DNA from: Tectiglobus sp965224045
GTDB taxonomy: Bacteria; Pseudomonadota; Alphaproteobacteria; Rhizobiales; Hyphomicrobiaceae
Assembly (NCBI GenBank): GCA_965224045.1
Contig: CBDCYD010000015.1
Coordinates: 1-64,000, forward strand
Length of the DNA stretch: 64,000 nt
Direction of reading: 5' to 3'
Below the pieces are notes generated by a model that saw nothing but the letters and a program-made list of their open reading frames with translations, searched no databases and was not told where the DNA came from. This document shows positions 25,504-33,665 of this stretch, one piece after another (position 1 is the first letter of the stretch; each line of letters starts with the position of its first letter). Position numbers and translations under genes: made by a program.

Positions 25504-27507
25504 TCAGACCTGGCGTGTTTCCAGGTCGACGGCACGGCGACGGCCCCAACTGGCGGCGTACCAATCATCGGTACCGTAGAGCCAGTAGCGGAACCGCGTC
25601 CAGAAATCCTGGCGCGTGCGCACCAGTTCTTTCAGCTCGCGAAGTTCTTCGGCGAGTTTGGGGTCGCCGCCACCAGTGTTGATCACGGTCGCCTTGGAAT
25701 TGTATTCGTGCAGTTCGGTGCGCAAACGGTCAACCGCGGTGGCGAGCGCCTGTTGGTTCTGGTTGAGCTTCAGTAGCGCATCATAGCGCGCGTCGTTCTC
25801 GGCATCGACGGACTTGAGCGAAGCCTGCAGCTTGATGATCTCGGCATCCATCTTGTGTTTGAACTGGGACCAGTCCTCGGCCATCTCCGCTGCCACCAAT
25901 TTTGCCAGCTTGGACATGTCAAAGTCCGGCATGTCGGTGATCATGCCAGTCAGCAGATCACCCTTCTCGATCTTGGCGACCTTGTCCGAGACCTCCTCGA
26001 CCTTGAGGCTCGTGTCGCCGACCTTGTCGTAGATCTTGTCCAACAGGCTCAAAGCACCGCTATCTGCCAATTCGTCGAAATCGGTGTTCTTCAAAAGCTT
26101 CTTGAGGTCTTCGATTTCGCTTTCCAACGCAATCAGATTGGAGGGGCGAACCTGACGGATCTCATCGAGAAGTCTGGTCTGCAACGCACTCAACTGGACC
26201 GCGATGCCACCTGTCGGATCGTCGAGACCCTTGGTGAGCTTCTCGATGCTGTCGACCGTCTTTTCAACGTCTGCGAGCTTGGTCTCGAGCCGGGTGACCG
26301 TCAGCGCGCTGCTGGGGCTGTTGCTGATCGCCGTCTGGAGGCTGGTCAGCTGGGTCTTGAGATCGGCAATTTCTGCTGACGACAACGTGCCGACCTTTGC
26401 CGCCAAAGATACCTCAAGCTCCTTGAACTTCCGGTCGAGATCGAATTGCTTGAGATCGGTGACCAGCGTTTTGAAGGCCGCGAGCGTGGTCGCATCAAGC
26501 GCGCCGAGTTGACCCGTGACAGCCGCCGAAAGTGCATCAAAGCTGTTGCTGATGCTGTCGACCGTGTCGTTCCATTTGCTCTCGAGTTCACCCTGCTGGG
26601 ACTTGTCGTCGTTCTTGAGCTCGATGACCTTGTCGCGGATGCCGTTCAGCATCGCGACCAGGGCCGGATCCAGAGATCCGTTTGTGGTAGTCATTGTCGT
26701 GCCCGTGTTGGTTTGCTGCGGAACTGTAGCGGCTTGTTCCGCCTGGGGCGGCTGCGATTGGGTGATCGCGGCTTGCGCATTGCCGCCCTGCCCGAACGTG
26801 CCGCCAAGCAACTGCAGGGCGTCCGCCCGCGTTGCGGGGTCGTTGAGCAAGGTGAAGAAGACCTCGCCCAGCTCTTTCATGACCGGGTTGGCGGCCAAGC
26901 CGTTGGCACCATTGGCCGTACCTGCGGGGCTGCCCGGCGCAGTCGTGTAGCGCAGCGACGGGTTGTTCCGGAGAAAATTGCTGACAGCGGTCTGGTTGGT
27001 GTTATTGGACATGGCGAACATTGCTTCCAGGATGTGTGCGATGGTGACCGGCTGTCCCTCTTGGTAGGCACGGTCGGCGGCAAGCATCAGAATTCCGTTG
27101 AAGTCCTCTGTATTCGAAAGCGTGGCGCGGCCGTTGAGCGGCGGCGACGTGCGGCCGGCGGCCAGCCTGGCGGCACTCTCCATTCGCAGCGATGTGACAT
27201 CGATATCGTAACTCCGCAGTACATCGATTGCATCCACGTCGAGCGTCATCGCATGAACGAGATGTTCCAGGCCGACATGGCCGGCGTTGTGAACGACGGC
27301 CAAGTCATAGGCCTTGTTGCAACACCCCAGTACCGTGCCGTCGACCCACAGAGCCGGCGTGTCCTGCGCTGGCAACAATGCCCGGTCGAGCCAATCGGGC
27401 GTCAAATCCCTCTCGGCCGGCGATCGGCGCGCGCCGGAGAACCGGCCGTGTGCACTGGCCCACTCGTCCGGCGTCAGCAACTCCAGGTCATCGCCCTTGT
27501 ACACCAT
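25504..27507 (-). CDS. Clp N-domain/coiled-coil protein without an ATPase domain
   Basis: A 667-residue protein I cannot assign to a named family. Residues about 65-185 hold two helical repeats like the Clp substrate-binding N-domain (VGLEHLVHAM at 78-87 and VTIAHILEAM at 154-163), the pattern seen at the start of ClpA and ClpB. A Gln/Pro/Thr-rich linker follows (about 245-278). Then comes a long heptad-rich coiled coil of over 300 residues (about 285-625) and a conserved-looking aromatic tail (FWTRFRYWLYGTDDWYAASW). No Walker motif is present, so it cannot unfold substrates itself. An adaptor, scaffold or substrate-capture role is an inference from the domains. Confidence 0.8.
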   Translation of the reverse strand: MVYKGDDLELLTPDEWASAHGRFSGARRSPAERDLTPDWLDRALLPAQDTPALWVDGTVLGCCNKAYDLAVVHNAGHVGLEHLVHAMTLDVDAIDVLRSYDIDVTSLRMESAARLAAGRTSPPLNGRATLSNTEDFNGILMLAADRAYQEGQPVTIAHILEAMFAMSNNTNQTAVSNFLRNNPSLRYTTAPGSPAGTANGANGLAANPVMKELGEVFFTLLNDPATRADALQLLGGTFGQGGNAQAAITQSQPPQAEQAATVPQQTNTGTTMTTTNGSLDPALVAMLNGIRDKVIELKNDDKSQQGELESKWNDTVDSISNSFDALSAAVTGQLGALDATTLAAFKTLVTDLKQFDLDRKFKELEVSLAAKVGTLSSAEIADLKTQLTSLQTAISNSPSSALTVTRLETKLADVEKTVDSIEKLTKGLDDPTGGIAVQLSALQTRLLDEIRQVRPSNLIALESEIEDLKKLLKNTDFDELADSGALSLLDKIYDKVGDTSLKVEEVSDKVAKIEKGDLLTGMITDMPDFDMSKLAKLVAAEMAEDWSQFKHKMDAEIIKLQASLKSVDAENDARYDALLKLNQNQQALATAVDRLRTELHEYNSKATVINTGGGDPKLAEELRELKELVRTRQDFWTRFRYWLYGTDDWYAASWGRRRAVDLETRQV

Positions 27508-27809
27508 TGCTTTTCGAACTCGAACTCATGCACCATCCGACAGGCCGACCGACTGATACCGCCGTCACGAATGCGGCGCGACATGCACGCGGCATGCCAA
27601 AGACAGCATCACCAGCAGCGCCGTTCCGGTCCACGCGTCCACGCTCGCAAAGACACACTGATCACGGCATAATCCCAAGATTTCACAACACTATAACATG
27701 GCGAGTCCTTGACTGTTGCAAAAAAACGTCGTTCGCGCGGAAATTCAAAAGAAAAAGCGTGAACGATCTAAGTTAAGGGCTGCTGCCGGCGGCGGGCGCG
27801 GCGACGTCA
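27508..27809. other. Intergenic region upstream of the Clp-N gene
   Basis: About 300 bases, AT-richer than its surroundings at 27,660-27,780. On the minus strand a TATAGT lies at 27695-27690, with TTGCAA 20 bases further upstream, a poorly spaced promoter at best. No gene or RNA was recognised. Confidence 0.4.
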
Positions 27810-28415
27810 TCACGGATCAAGTGCGAAGTCCGCTGCCGCCCGTTCCAGAAGGGCAAGAGCCTCAGCCTCGCGCACGCCGCGGCAATCGAGCCACGCGGCC
27901 TGATTTTCGGGCGATACGAGCGCCGGAGCACGATCCGTCAGAGCGTTAAACGCGGCCGGCGCCGATTGCGTGATAATGGCCATGCTGTCGATTTCGCTAC
28001 CATCGGCACCCATCCACTCCTCATAAATGGCAGCAAAACCCATGAGACCGCGATCCGATGCCACGACCGTATGGCGCTGGCGGCTGTGGCGCGGCCCGCT
28101 CCAGATGTAAAAGCCATTTGCCGGGACGATGCAGCGCTTATGGCGCATTCCGCCTCGGAACGACGGCTTGTCCAAGATCGTCTCGATACGGGCCACTGCC
28201 AGCAAACCGAGACGATCGAAATCACGGACCCAGGCCGGGACCAGTCCCCAGCGCACGAGATGGGCCTCGCGCTTGCCGCCGTGTCCGCGCCGTACAATCA
28301 TCACCGGCTCCGTCGGGGCGATACTGTCGCGCGGCGGAAACTCGTGTGTGTTGGCGTAAGCAAAGTGGCGGCGTACGGTTGCAGGTTCTGAGGTCAAAAA
28401 GAATTTCGACGGCAT
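27810..28415 (-). CDS. SRAP (YedK/HMCES)-family protein lacking active-site residues
   Basis: Family members react through the amino-terminal Cys2 with abasic sites in single-stranded DNA. This 201-residue protein aligns from its first residue: MPSKFFLT in place of MCGRFxLT, WGLVPAW, KPSFRGGMRHKRCIVPANGFY and RAPALV. However, Cys2 is Pro, the Asn of NARAET is Val (VARIET), the Glu of GFYEW is Ile (GFYIW) and the His before RMP is Thr. The catalytic set is gone although the fold looks intact. It may bind DNA without crosslinking. Confidence 0.85.
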   Translation of the reverse strand: MPSKFFLTSEPATVRRHFAYANTHEFPPRDSIAPTEPVMIVRRGHGGKREAHLVRWGLVPAWVRDFDRLGLLAVARIETILDKPSFRGGMRHKRCIVPANGFYIWSGPRHSRQRHTVVASDRGLMGFAAIYEEWMGADGSEIDSMAIITQSAPAAFNALTDRAPALVSPENQAAWLDCRGVREAEALALLERAAADFALDP

Positions 28416-28504
28416 CGGCTTGCCTCATTGGCGCTGCGGCCAACCCGGGCCTGGCGGTGACGGTCAGCCTAGCCAAGACTTGCCGGAGGCGCATCTTGTT
28501 GTCT

Positions 28505-28948
28505 GTGAATTCGCCTGCACACTGGCCGAAAGCCGCTGCCAGCGCTGCTGTGTTCCGTAAAAACCAGGTCCTGATCGTGGAGCGCGGCAAGGGCGGGAGC
28601 GCCGGTGTCTGGAGCTTACCGGGCGGGCACATTGAGGCGGGCGAGACGGCGCGCGCGGCGGCCGCCCGCGAGGTTCGCGAGGAAACCGGCGTCGTGGTCG
28701 ACATCAAGGCGATCGTCGATGTTCACGACGCAATTTTCCACAATAACGATGGCAGTCTTCGCGCGCATTATGTGCTGAGCGTTTACTGCGGTGCCTGGCG
28801 TTACGGCGAACCCGCGGCCGCCAGCGATGCCCGGAGCGCCCGGTTCGTCGATCCGCACGAGCTTTGCCATTACACGACAACACCGCGGCTTGCCGATTTC
28901 GTTGCCGCCGCCCGCAGGGTTTTTGATCTTGCAACCGGCCCGCTCTGA
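28505..28948 (+). CDS. Nudix hydrolase
   Basis: It hydrolyses nucleoside-diphosphate-linked compounds. About 147 residues carry a complete Nudix box: GHIEAGETA, seven residues, REVREETG. The start is uncertain. GTG 28505 begins at MNSPAHWPKAAA, but GGAGG lies closer to TTG 28496 or 28499, which would add two or three residues. It runs divergently from the SRAP-like gene. In related genomes a Nudix gene of this kind accompanies TIGR02301, as it does here. Confidence 0.88.
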   Translation: MNSPAHWPKAAASAAVFRKNQVLIVERGKGGSAGVWSLPGGHIEAGETARAAAAREVREETGVVVDIKAIVDVHDAIFHNNDGSLRAHYVLSVYCGAWRYGEPAAASDARSARFVDPHELCHYTTTPRLADFVAAARRVFDLATGPL

Positions 28949-29102
28949 CCGGCATCGCTGCGCCGGGATTGCAGCGCGCCCAGGGCAATCAGTTTTGCAG
29001 GCCCGTTCACGCAGTTGTAAGGCAAGTTGACCGCCGCGGCGGCGCATGACGGACCCGGGTGGGATAGTCTGGGGCGATCACGCCGTGAAAGGGTGCCGTG
29101 TC

Positions 29103-30122
29103 ATGTTGGTTTGGTTTGCAACGCTCGCGCTTACGACGGTGGGCGCCCTGTCTGCGGTCTCAGGTATCAGTGTCACGCCCGCGGCGGCGAGTTCGCCGGC
29201 CGATCGCTGGAAACTCGAAGGCTGGTCGCGCACCGATTTTTCCAGAACGAAGATCGATCTCGGTGAGATCCTTTCCGGTGGTCCGCCCAAGGACGGTATT
29301 CCGTCAATCGACAAACCGATCTTCCAGCCGGTCGGCGACATCACGGGACTTGTGGACAATGCGCCGGTCGTCGGGTTGCAGATCAATGGCGACGCGCGCG
29401 CCTATCCGTTGCGCATCCTGATGTGGCACGAGATCGTCAACGATGTGGTTGGCGGCACGCCTGTGACGGTAACCTACTGCCCGCTGTGCAATGCGGCCAT
29501 CGTGTTTGCGCGTACCATCGGCGACCAGGTGCTCGACTTCGGCACGACGGGCAAACTGCGGCACTCCGATCTCGTCATGTATGATCGTCAGACGGAATCG
29601 TGGTGGCAGCAGTTTACCGGCGAGGCGGTTGTCGGCGCCATGCTGGGCAAGACGCTCGACATGCTACCATCACGCCTCGAAAGCTATGGCGAATTTCGAC
29701 GTCGCCATCCAGATGGCAAGGTACTGATACCCAACAACCCGGAAATGCGCGCATACGGGCGCAATCCCTACGTCGGCTACGACAGTGCCGCACGCCCCTT
29801 CCTTTATCGCGGCAGCATGCCGGAAGGGATCGAACCCATGGCACGGGTCGTCGTCGTCCGGGACGCAGGCAAACCGCTTGCTGTTGCCATGCAGCTGGTG
29901 CGCGAAAACAAGACCTTCAAACTGGGCGAGACGAAGCTTGCCTGGCGTGCCGGCCAGGCCTCCGCGCTCGATGCCTCGGAAATAGCCAAGGGCCGGGACG
30001 TTGGCACGATCACCGCCCAGCGCGCCGGCGCCAACGGCACGATGATAGACGTGCCCTATGACGTGACGTTTGCGTTCGTTTTCCACGCCTTTCACCCCGA
30101 TGGCGAGATCATCACAAAATAG
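29103..30122 (+). CDS. DUF3179 domain-containing exported protein
   Basis: From the ATG at 29103, preceded by AAAGGG, it encodes 339 residues with a signal peptide (MLVWFATLALTTVGALSAV, cleavage probably after AAA-SS). The DUF3179 core follows: the PLRILMWHEIVND stretch, then TYCPLCNAA with two cysteines and later RHSDLVMYDRQTESWWQQF. The function of the family is unknown; the paired Cys could bind metal or be redox active. The frame opens 19 codons earlier, but that lacks signal-peptide logic. Confidence 0.85.
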   Translation: MLVWFATLALTTVGALSAVSGISVTPAAASSPADRWKLEGWSRTDFSRTKIDLGEILSGGPPKDGIPSIDKPIFQPVGDITGLVDNAPVVGLQINGDARAYPLRILMWHEIVNDVVGGTPVTVTYCPLCNAAIVFARTIGDQVLDFGTTGKLRHSDLVMYDRQTESWWQQFTGEAVVGAMLGKTLDMLPSRLESYGEFRRRHPDGKVLIPNNPEMRAYGRNPYVGYDSAARPFLYRGSMPEGIEPMARVVVVRDAGKPLAVAMQLVRENKTFKLGETKLAWRAGQASALDASEIAKGRDVGTITAQRAGANGTMIDVPYDVTFAFVFHAFHPDGEIITK

Positions 30123-30307
30123 AAGCAAGGGGGCGCAGCGATGCCGCAGCGGTGACTGCACAAAGTATGCGACAACCGTGCGGATGCCTTGATCTGGACA
30201 GCGCCACGGCATTACATGCGGCTCGCAGCTAGATCATCGTGCCTTGAGTAGGAGGCGCTGTCGCGGCTCCAAACTTTGGGCACAAAGATGATCGCCTCTC
30301 AAGAATC

Positions 30308-30367
30308 GAGCAACTTTCTGCTTTTGTTCGGAATCGGACCGAATTCCGAACAAGAGCAGGTTGCTCT
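30308..30367. repeat. Long imperfect hairpin upstream of the TIGR02301 gene
   Basis: Left arm 30308-30334 pairs with right arm 30343-30367: GAGCAAC, a TTT bulge, CTGCT, one mismatch, then the perfect 11-base TTGTTCGGAAT/ATTCCGAACAA around an 8-base loop. It ends 15 bases before the ATG at 30383, so it could mask or expose the ribosome-binding region. It may also be a dispersed palindromic element. Confidence 0.75.
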
Positions 30368-30382
30368 AGGAATTCCGCGCCA

Positions 30383-30778
30383 ATGAAAACGTGCCGCCGT
30401 TCCCTTCGTCCGATTGCCACCGCTGCCGTGATGGCGTTTGCCTTGGCTTTCGCCGGTTCCGCGGTCGGCCAACCGAGCGCAAAACCCTACGACCAGAAGC
30501 TTCTGCGGCTCAGCGAAATTCTCGGCGCCATTCACTATCTGCGCGAACTTTGTGGTGCCAAAGATGGCCAGCGCTGGCGCGACAGCATGAAGGAGCTGAT
30601 CGAAGCAGAAGGCAGTTCAGCCGTCCGGCGGGCCACGCTCAGCCGGCGGTTCAATCGGGGTTACCGAGGCTATTCGCGAACCTATCGCAGTTGCACCGCA
30701 TCTGCCCAGGCGACTATCGAGCGGTTCATTAAGGAGGCCATTGAGATTTCCGACGGCCTCCTCAAACTGGCGCAATAG
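30383..30778 (+). CDS. TIGR02301 family exported protein
   Basis: A conserved alphaproteobacterial family (DUF2385) of unknown function. The 131-residue protein has a basic start and signal peptide (AAVMAFALAFAGSAVG), then the family pattern PYDQKLLRLSEILGAIHYLR-LCG ... WRDSMKELIEAE ... RRFNRGYRGYSRTYRSC. Two cysteines, in LCG and RSC, probably form a periplasmic disulfide. Confidence 0.85.
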   Translation: MKTCRRSLRPIATAAVMAFALAFAGSAVGQPSAKPYDQKLLRLSEILGAIHYLRELCGAKDGQRWRDSMKELIEAEGSSAVRRATLSRRFNRGYRGYSRTYRSCTASAQATIERFIKEAIEISDGLLKLAQ

Positions 30779-30939
30779 TCATACTTTAGGATCGTGTTCC
30801 GGGGCGCGAGGCGTCTGAGGGGCCATGACCCTATCCGGGCGCAGCCTCGGCGGGACCGATTTACGTTGAAGAGCGAAAGCTCCCCGGTCATTCACCCGGC
30901 ATGGTATGGCGCGGGGCATAAATATCGATTGCCAAAACT

Positions 30940-30948
30940 TGATATACT
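30940..30948 (+). promoter_or_regulatory. Candidate extended -10 promoter
   Basis: TGATATACT matches an extended -10 (TGn-TATACT) with no good -35. It lies 37 bases before the ATG at 30986 and would give a leader of about 30 bases. Confidence 0.3.
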
Positions 30949-30985
30949 CGGGCAGCGGGCTCGGGCAGCCGGGAGTTGATGAGGC

Positions 30986-31231
30986 ATGTGCGAGATCGAG
31001 AAGCTCAGCGGCGAAAGCGATCGCATGAAAGCGTTGAGCCTGATCCTCGCAGCCTGGGAAGAAGGGGCCGACAGCGGTATCGCGCCCGAACTCATGGCCT
31101 ATGCAGCGCTCTATGCCGCGCTCAGTGATCTCGTCGCACAATACGGCGAGGACAATGTCGCCTCGCTGGCACACAGCCTCAGCGACCGGGTCCGCACGGG
31201 TGAGTTCACTCTGCATGCGACGCGCCAGTAA
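30986..31231 (+). CDS. Small helical protein of unknown function
   Basis: The 81-residue protein is acidic and predicted mostly helical, with no signal or membrane helix. The middle (LILAAWEEGADSGIAPELMA, then YAALYAALSDLVAQYGED) resembles small conserved proteins I have seen in other alphaproteobacteria, but I cannot name it. The ATG follows a GAGG-like site; Met14 is an alternative start. Confidence 0.65.
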   Translation: MCEIEKLSGESDRMKALSLILAAWEEGADSGIAPELMAYAALYAALSDLVAQYGEDNVASLAHSLSDRVRTGEFTLHATRQ

Positions 31232-31257
31232 CGAGGCACAGCGGCGCTTGTCGATGT

Positions 31258-31956
31258 TTAGCTCAGGCCGAAACGGGCGAGCAGCTCCGTCACCGATATT
31301 CCAGTGGCGAGCAACCAGATCTCGCCGATCAGCATGGCGCCGAACACCAGCAACAATGCGCCTGCGATGCGATTGATGGTGGCCAGGCTCTTGCCTTCGA
31401 AGCGCTGGCGGAAATGGCTGATCAGGAGGGATAGAAACACCCACCAGCCGAGGCTGCCGAGTGCAATTGCGCCAACCAGAACGAACGCGTCGAGCGCACC
31501 GCGCAACTCGACGAACGAGCCGATGCCACCGAAGATCGCGAACAGGCCCAGCACGGCTCCCGGATTTGTAACCGTGAGGATGAAGGTTTTTGGAATATCC
31601 CAAATGTAGGCGCGCAAAGAGGCGGCACCTTTGGCCGTCTGGGCGCCGACAAACTGCGGACGCTTGAACCAAAGCCGGAGGCCGAAGGCGATGAGTGCCA
31701 AGCCGCCCACGATCTGGATAATTCCGCGGTGGCTCTGGACAGCACCGGAAATGGCGCCGACACCGAGGCTTGCGCTCAACGCAATGAGTGCGTCACCAAA
31801 GACCGCACCGAGGCCGGCCGCGACACCGCCAAAAAAACCGCGTTCCAAAGCACGCTGGATGCACAGCACGTTGACCGGGCCGACCGGTGCAGCCACGAGA
31901 ACGCCAATTGCAAGCCCGACCGGAATCACGAACGGGTTGGGAATATAGTCAAGCAC
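31258..31956 (-). CDS. LysE-family transporter
   Basis: An amino-acid or small-solute exporter of the inner membrane, 232 residues with about six helices. The family signature VAAPVGPVNVLCIQRAL is near the start, and TNPGAVLGLFAIFGG is in the middle. It begins at GTG 31956. The substrate cannot be read from the sequence. Confidence 0.87.
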   Translation of the reverse strand: MLDYIPNPFVIPVGLAIGVLVAAPVGPVNVLCIQRALERGFFGGVAAGLGAVFGDALIALSASLGVGAISGAVQSHRGIIQIVGGLALIAFGLRLWFKRPQFVGAQTAKGAASLRAYIWDIPKTFILTVTNPGAVLGLFAIFGGIGSFVELRGALDAFVLVGAIALGSLGWWVFLSLLISHFRQRFEGKSLATINRIAGALLLVFGAMLIGEIWLLATGISVTELLARFGLS

Positions 31957-32078
31957 GCCAGCCCTCCGCGCGTGCCGCGTGCCCGGTGCTATCGCATCGC
32001 ACCATAGATACCGCTAATATGGCATCATGCGACGTCGCATCACTGGTGGCTCGGCATTGCAAGGAAGGTCCCCCCCGG

Positions 32079-32696
32079 ATGTCCATTTCCCGCACGGACT
32101 GGTCGACACGCCTTGCCGCATTCGTAGTTATTGTCTTCGGCGTTGTCCAATTTGGCGCTGGCCTGCCGGCGGCGGCCAAAGGCGAAGCAAACAAACCCGC
32201 CTCGAAGGCGAGACAGGCCGCGGTTGTTGTTGAAACCGATCCGGAAAAGCTCCCCGTTCCTGTGGCCGAAATGCGCGATGCGATACTGGCGGCAGCACGC
32301 AGCGGCTCGATCGACGAACTATTGGAGCCCATACAGTGGAACGAACTCAAGCCGGACTTTGGTGAAGTCGACGCCGCCAAGCCGATTGCGGGCTGGAAAA
32401 AACTCTCGGTCGACGGGCAGGGCCGCGAGATCCTGGCAATCCTGATCAATCTACTTGAAGCACCTTATGCGGTGATGCGGCAGGGCCGGGACATCGAAAA
32501 CAACAAGATGTACGTTTGGCCGGCATTTGCAGAGCTGCCGCTCGGCAAACTTCCGCCGCAGCTTGAGACGGCACTCCTTCGCTTGGTGCCGAGGGACGCC
32601 TTCAAGGCGATGAAAGATGGCGGCGCTTATACCCATTGGCGGTTGATGATCGGGGCAGACGGCACATGGCATTCGTTCTTGCGGCCGAAACCCTGA
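32079..32696 (+). CDS. Exported protein of unknown function
   Basis: The 205-residue protein starts at ATG 32079, after AAGGAAGG, with a signal peptide (LAAFVVIVFGVVQFGAGLPAA). It is then a soluble domain with aromatic-rich segments (WPAFAELPLGKLPPQLETAL, THWRLMIGADGTWHSFL). The last segment resembles a DUF-type periplasmic fold found in related bacteria. No catalytic motif is seen. The start overlaps nothing and lies divergent from lysE. Confidence 0.7.
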   Translation: MSISRTDWSTRLAAFVVIVFGVVQFGAGLPAAAKGEANKPASKARQAAVVVETDPEKLPVPVAEMRDAILAAARSGSIDELLEPIQWNELKPDFGEVDAAKPIAGWKKLSVDGQGREILAILINLLEAPYAVMRQGRDIENNKMYVWPAFAELPLGKLPPQLETALLRLVPRDAFKAMKDGGAYTHWRLMIGADGTWHSFLRPKP

Positions 32697-32850
32697 TCCG
32701 CGCCGGCCCCTCAACGATGATCGGCGGTAGACCCTGCGACCAAATGGCTTTCAACGTTAACCAAACGCGGTAACCTTTTGACGTGTTGGGTTGGCAGGCA
32801 TGGTGCATGCGGCTATCGCGTTCTCTTCCAATCAATTCAAGGGGGCTCAC

Positions 32851-33582
32851 ATGCGCCGCATGATCCTGGGGTTCGCCGCGCTGGCAGTGCCGCTCAGCGC
32901 CGCCCACGCCGACATGCCTCTCGACCAGAACCTTTCGATGGCAACCTGGTTGCAGAAGGACAAGCGCCAACGCGGCTATCGCCGTCCGATCACATCGCCC
33001 GTGCCGGCTTCACAGGCTCAACGCCAAGCGGCTTCGCCGCAGATCAAGAAGAATAAGGAAAAGTGGGTTGGCGGCCCGCGTCCGAGCATCACGCCGGCAG
33101 CCCCCTCGACCGTTCGATTTCGTTCGGGATATGGCAAGGGCACGATCGTGATCGACACCAGCCGGCGGCGCCTGTTCTACGTCCTTGGCGGCGGCCGCGC
33201 CTACAGCTATCCGATCGCTGTCGGTCGCATCGGTTTCCAGTGGACGGGAACCAAACGCATCACGCGTGTGCGCAATTGGCCGGACTGGCGGCCGCCTGCC
33301 GAAATGCGCAAGCGGAAGCCCAACCTGCCGAAGATCATGACGGGCGGGATCTACAATCCGCTAGGGGCAAAGGCACTTTATCTCGGTTCGTCGCTCTATC
33401 GCATTCACGGCACCGCCAATGCAAAGTCGATCGGCACGGCATCATCGTCCGGCTGCTTCAGGATGCACAACAAACACGTCGTCCATCTGTCTCGAATCGC
33501 GCGCGTCGGAACACGCGTGGTGGTGGTGCGCCGGCTACCGCGTTCGGTCGCGCAAAGCATCTCGGGCAAGCAACGAAGCTGA
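32851..33582 (+). CDS. L,D-transpeptidase (YkuD domain)
   Basis: It crosslinks peptidoglycan (3-3 links) or attaches proteins to it in the periplasm. The ATG at 32851, after AAGGGGGC, gives 243 residues with a short signal peptide ending AAHA. The YkuD domain occupies about 97-230, with active-site His186 (YRIHGT) and Cys202 in SSSGCFRMHN. The family pattern HxnSxGCxR is complete. Confidence 0.92.
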   Translation: MRRMILGFAALAVPLSAAHADMPLDQNLSMATWLQKDKRQRGYRRPITSPVPASQAQRQAASPQIKKNKEKWVGGPRPSITPAAPSTVRFRSGYGKGTIVIDTSRRRLFYVLGGGRAYSYPIAVGRIGFQWTGTKRITRVRNWPDWRPPAEMRKRKPNLPKIMTGGIYNPLGAKALYLGSSLYRIHGTANAKSIGTASSSGCFRMHNKHVVHLSRIARVGTRVVVVRRLPRSVAQSISGKQRS

Positions 33583-33665
33583 CGCCGAGGACGGTCCTGC
33601 GTGGTGTTTACGGCGGTGCGTCCGGGCCAGACTTGGTCTGCCTGACGGACCCGGATCAGGCCAAG

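Noticed and set aside
30308..30367. LexA/SOS box (GTTC-N7-GTTC)
   Set aside because: GTTC occurs in the hairpin but not with the required spacing on one strand; the sequence is a stem-loop instead.
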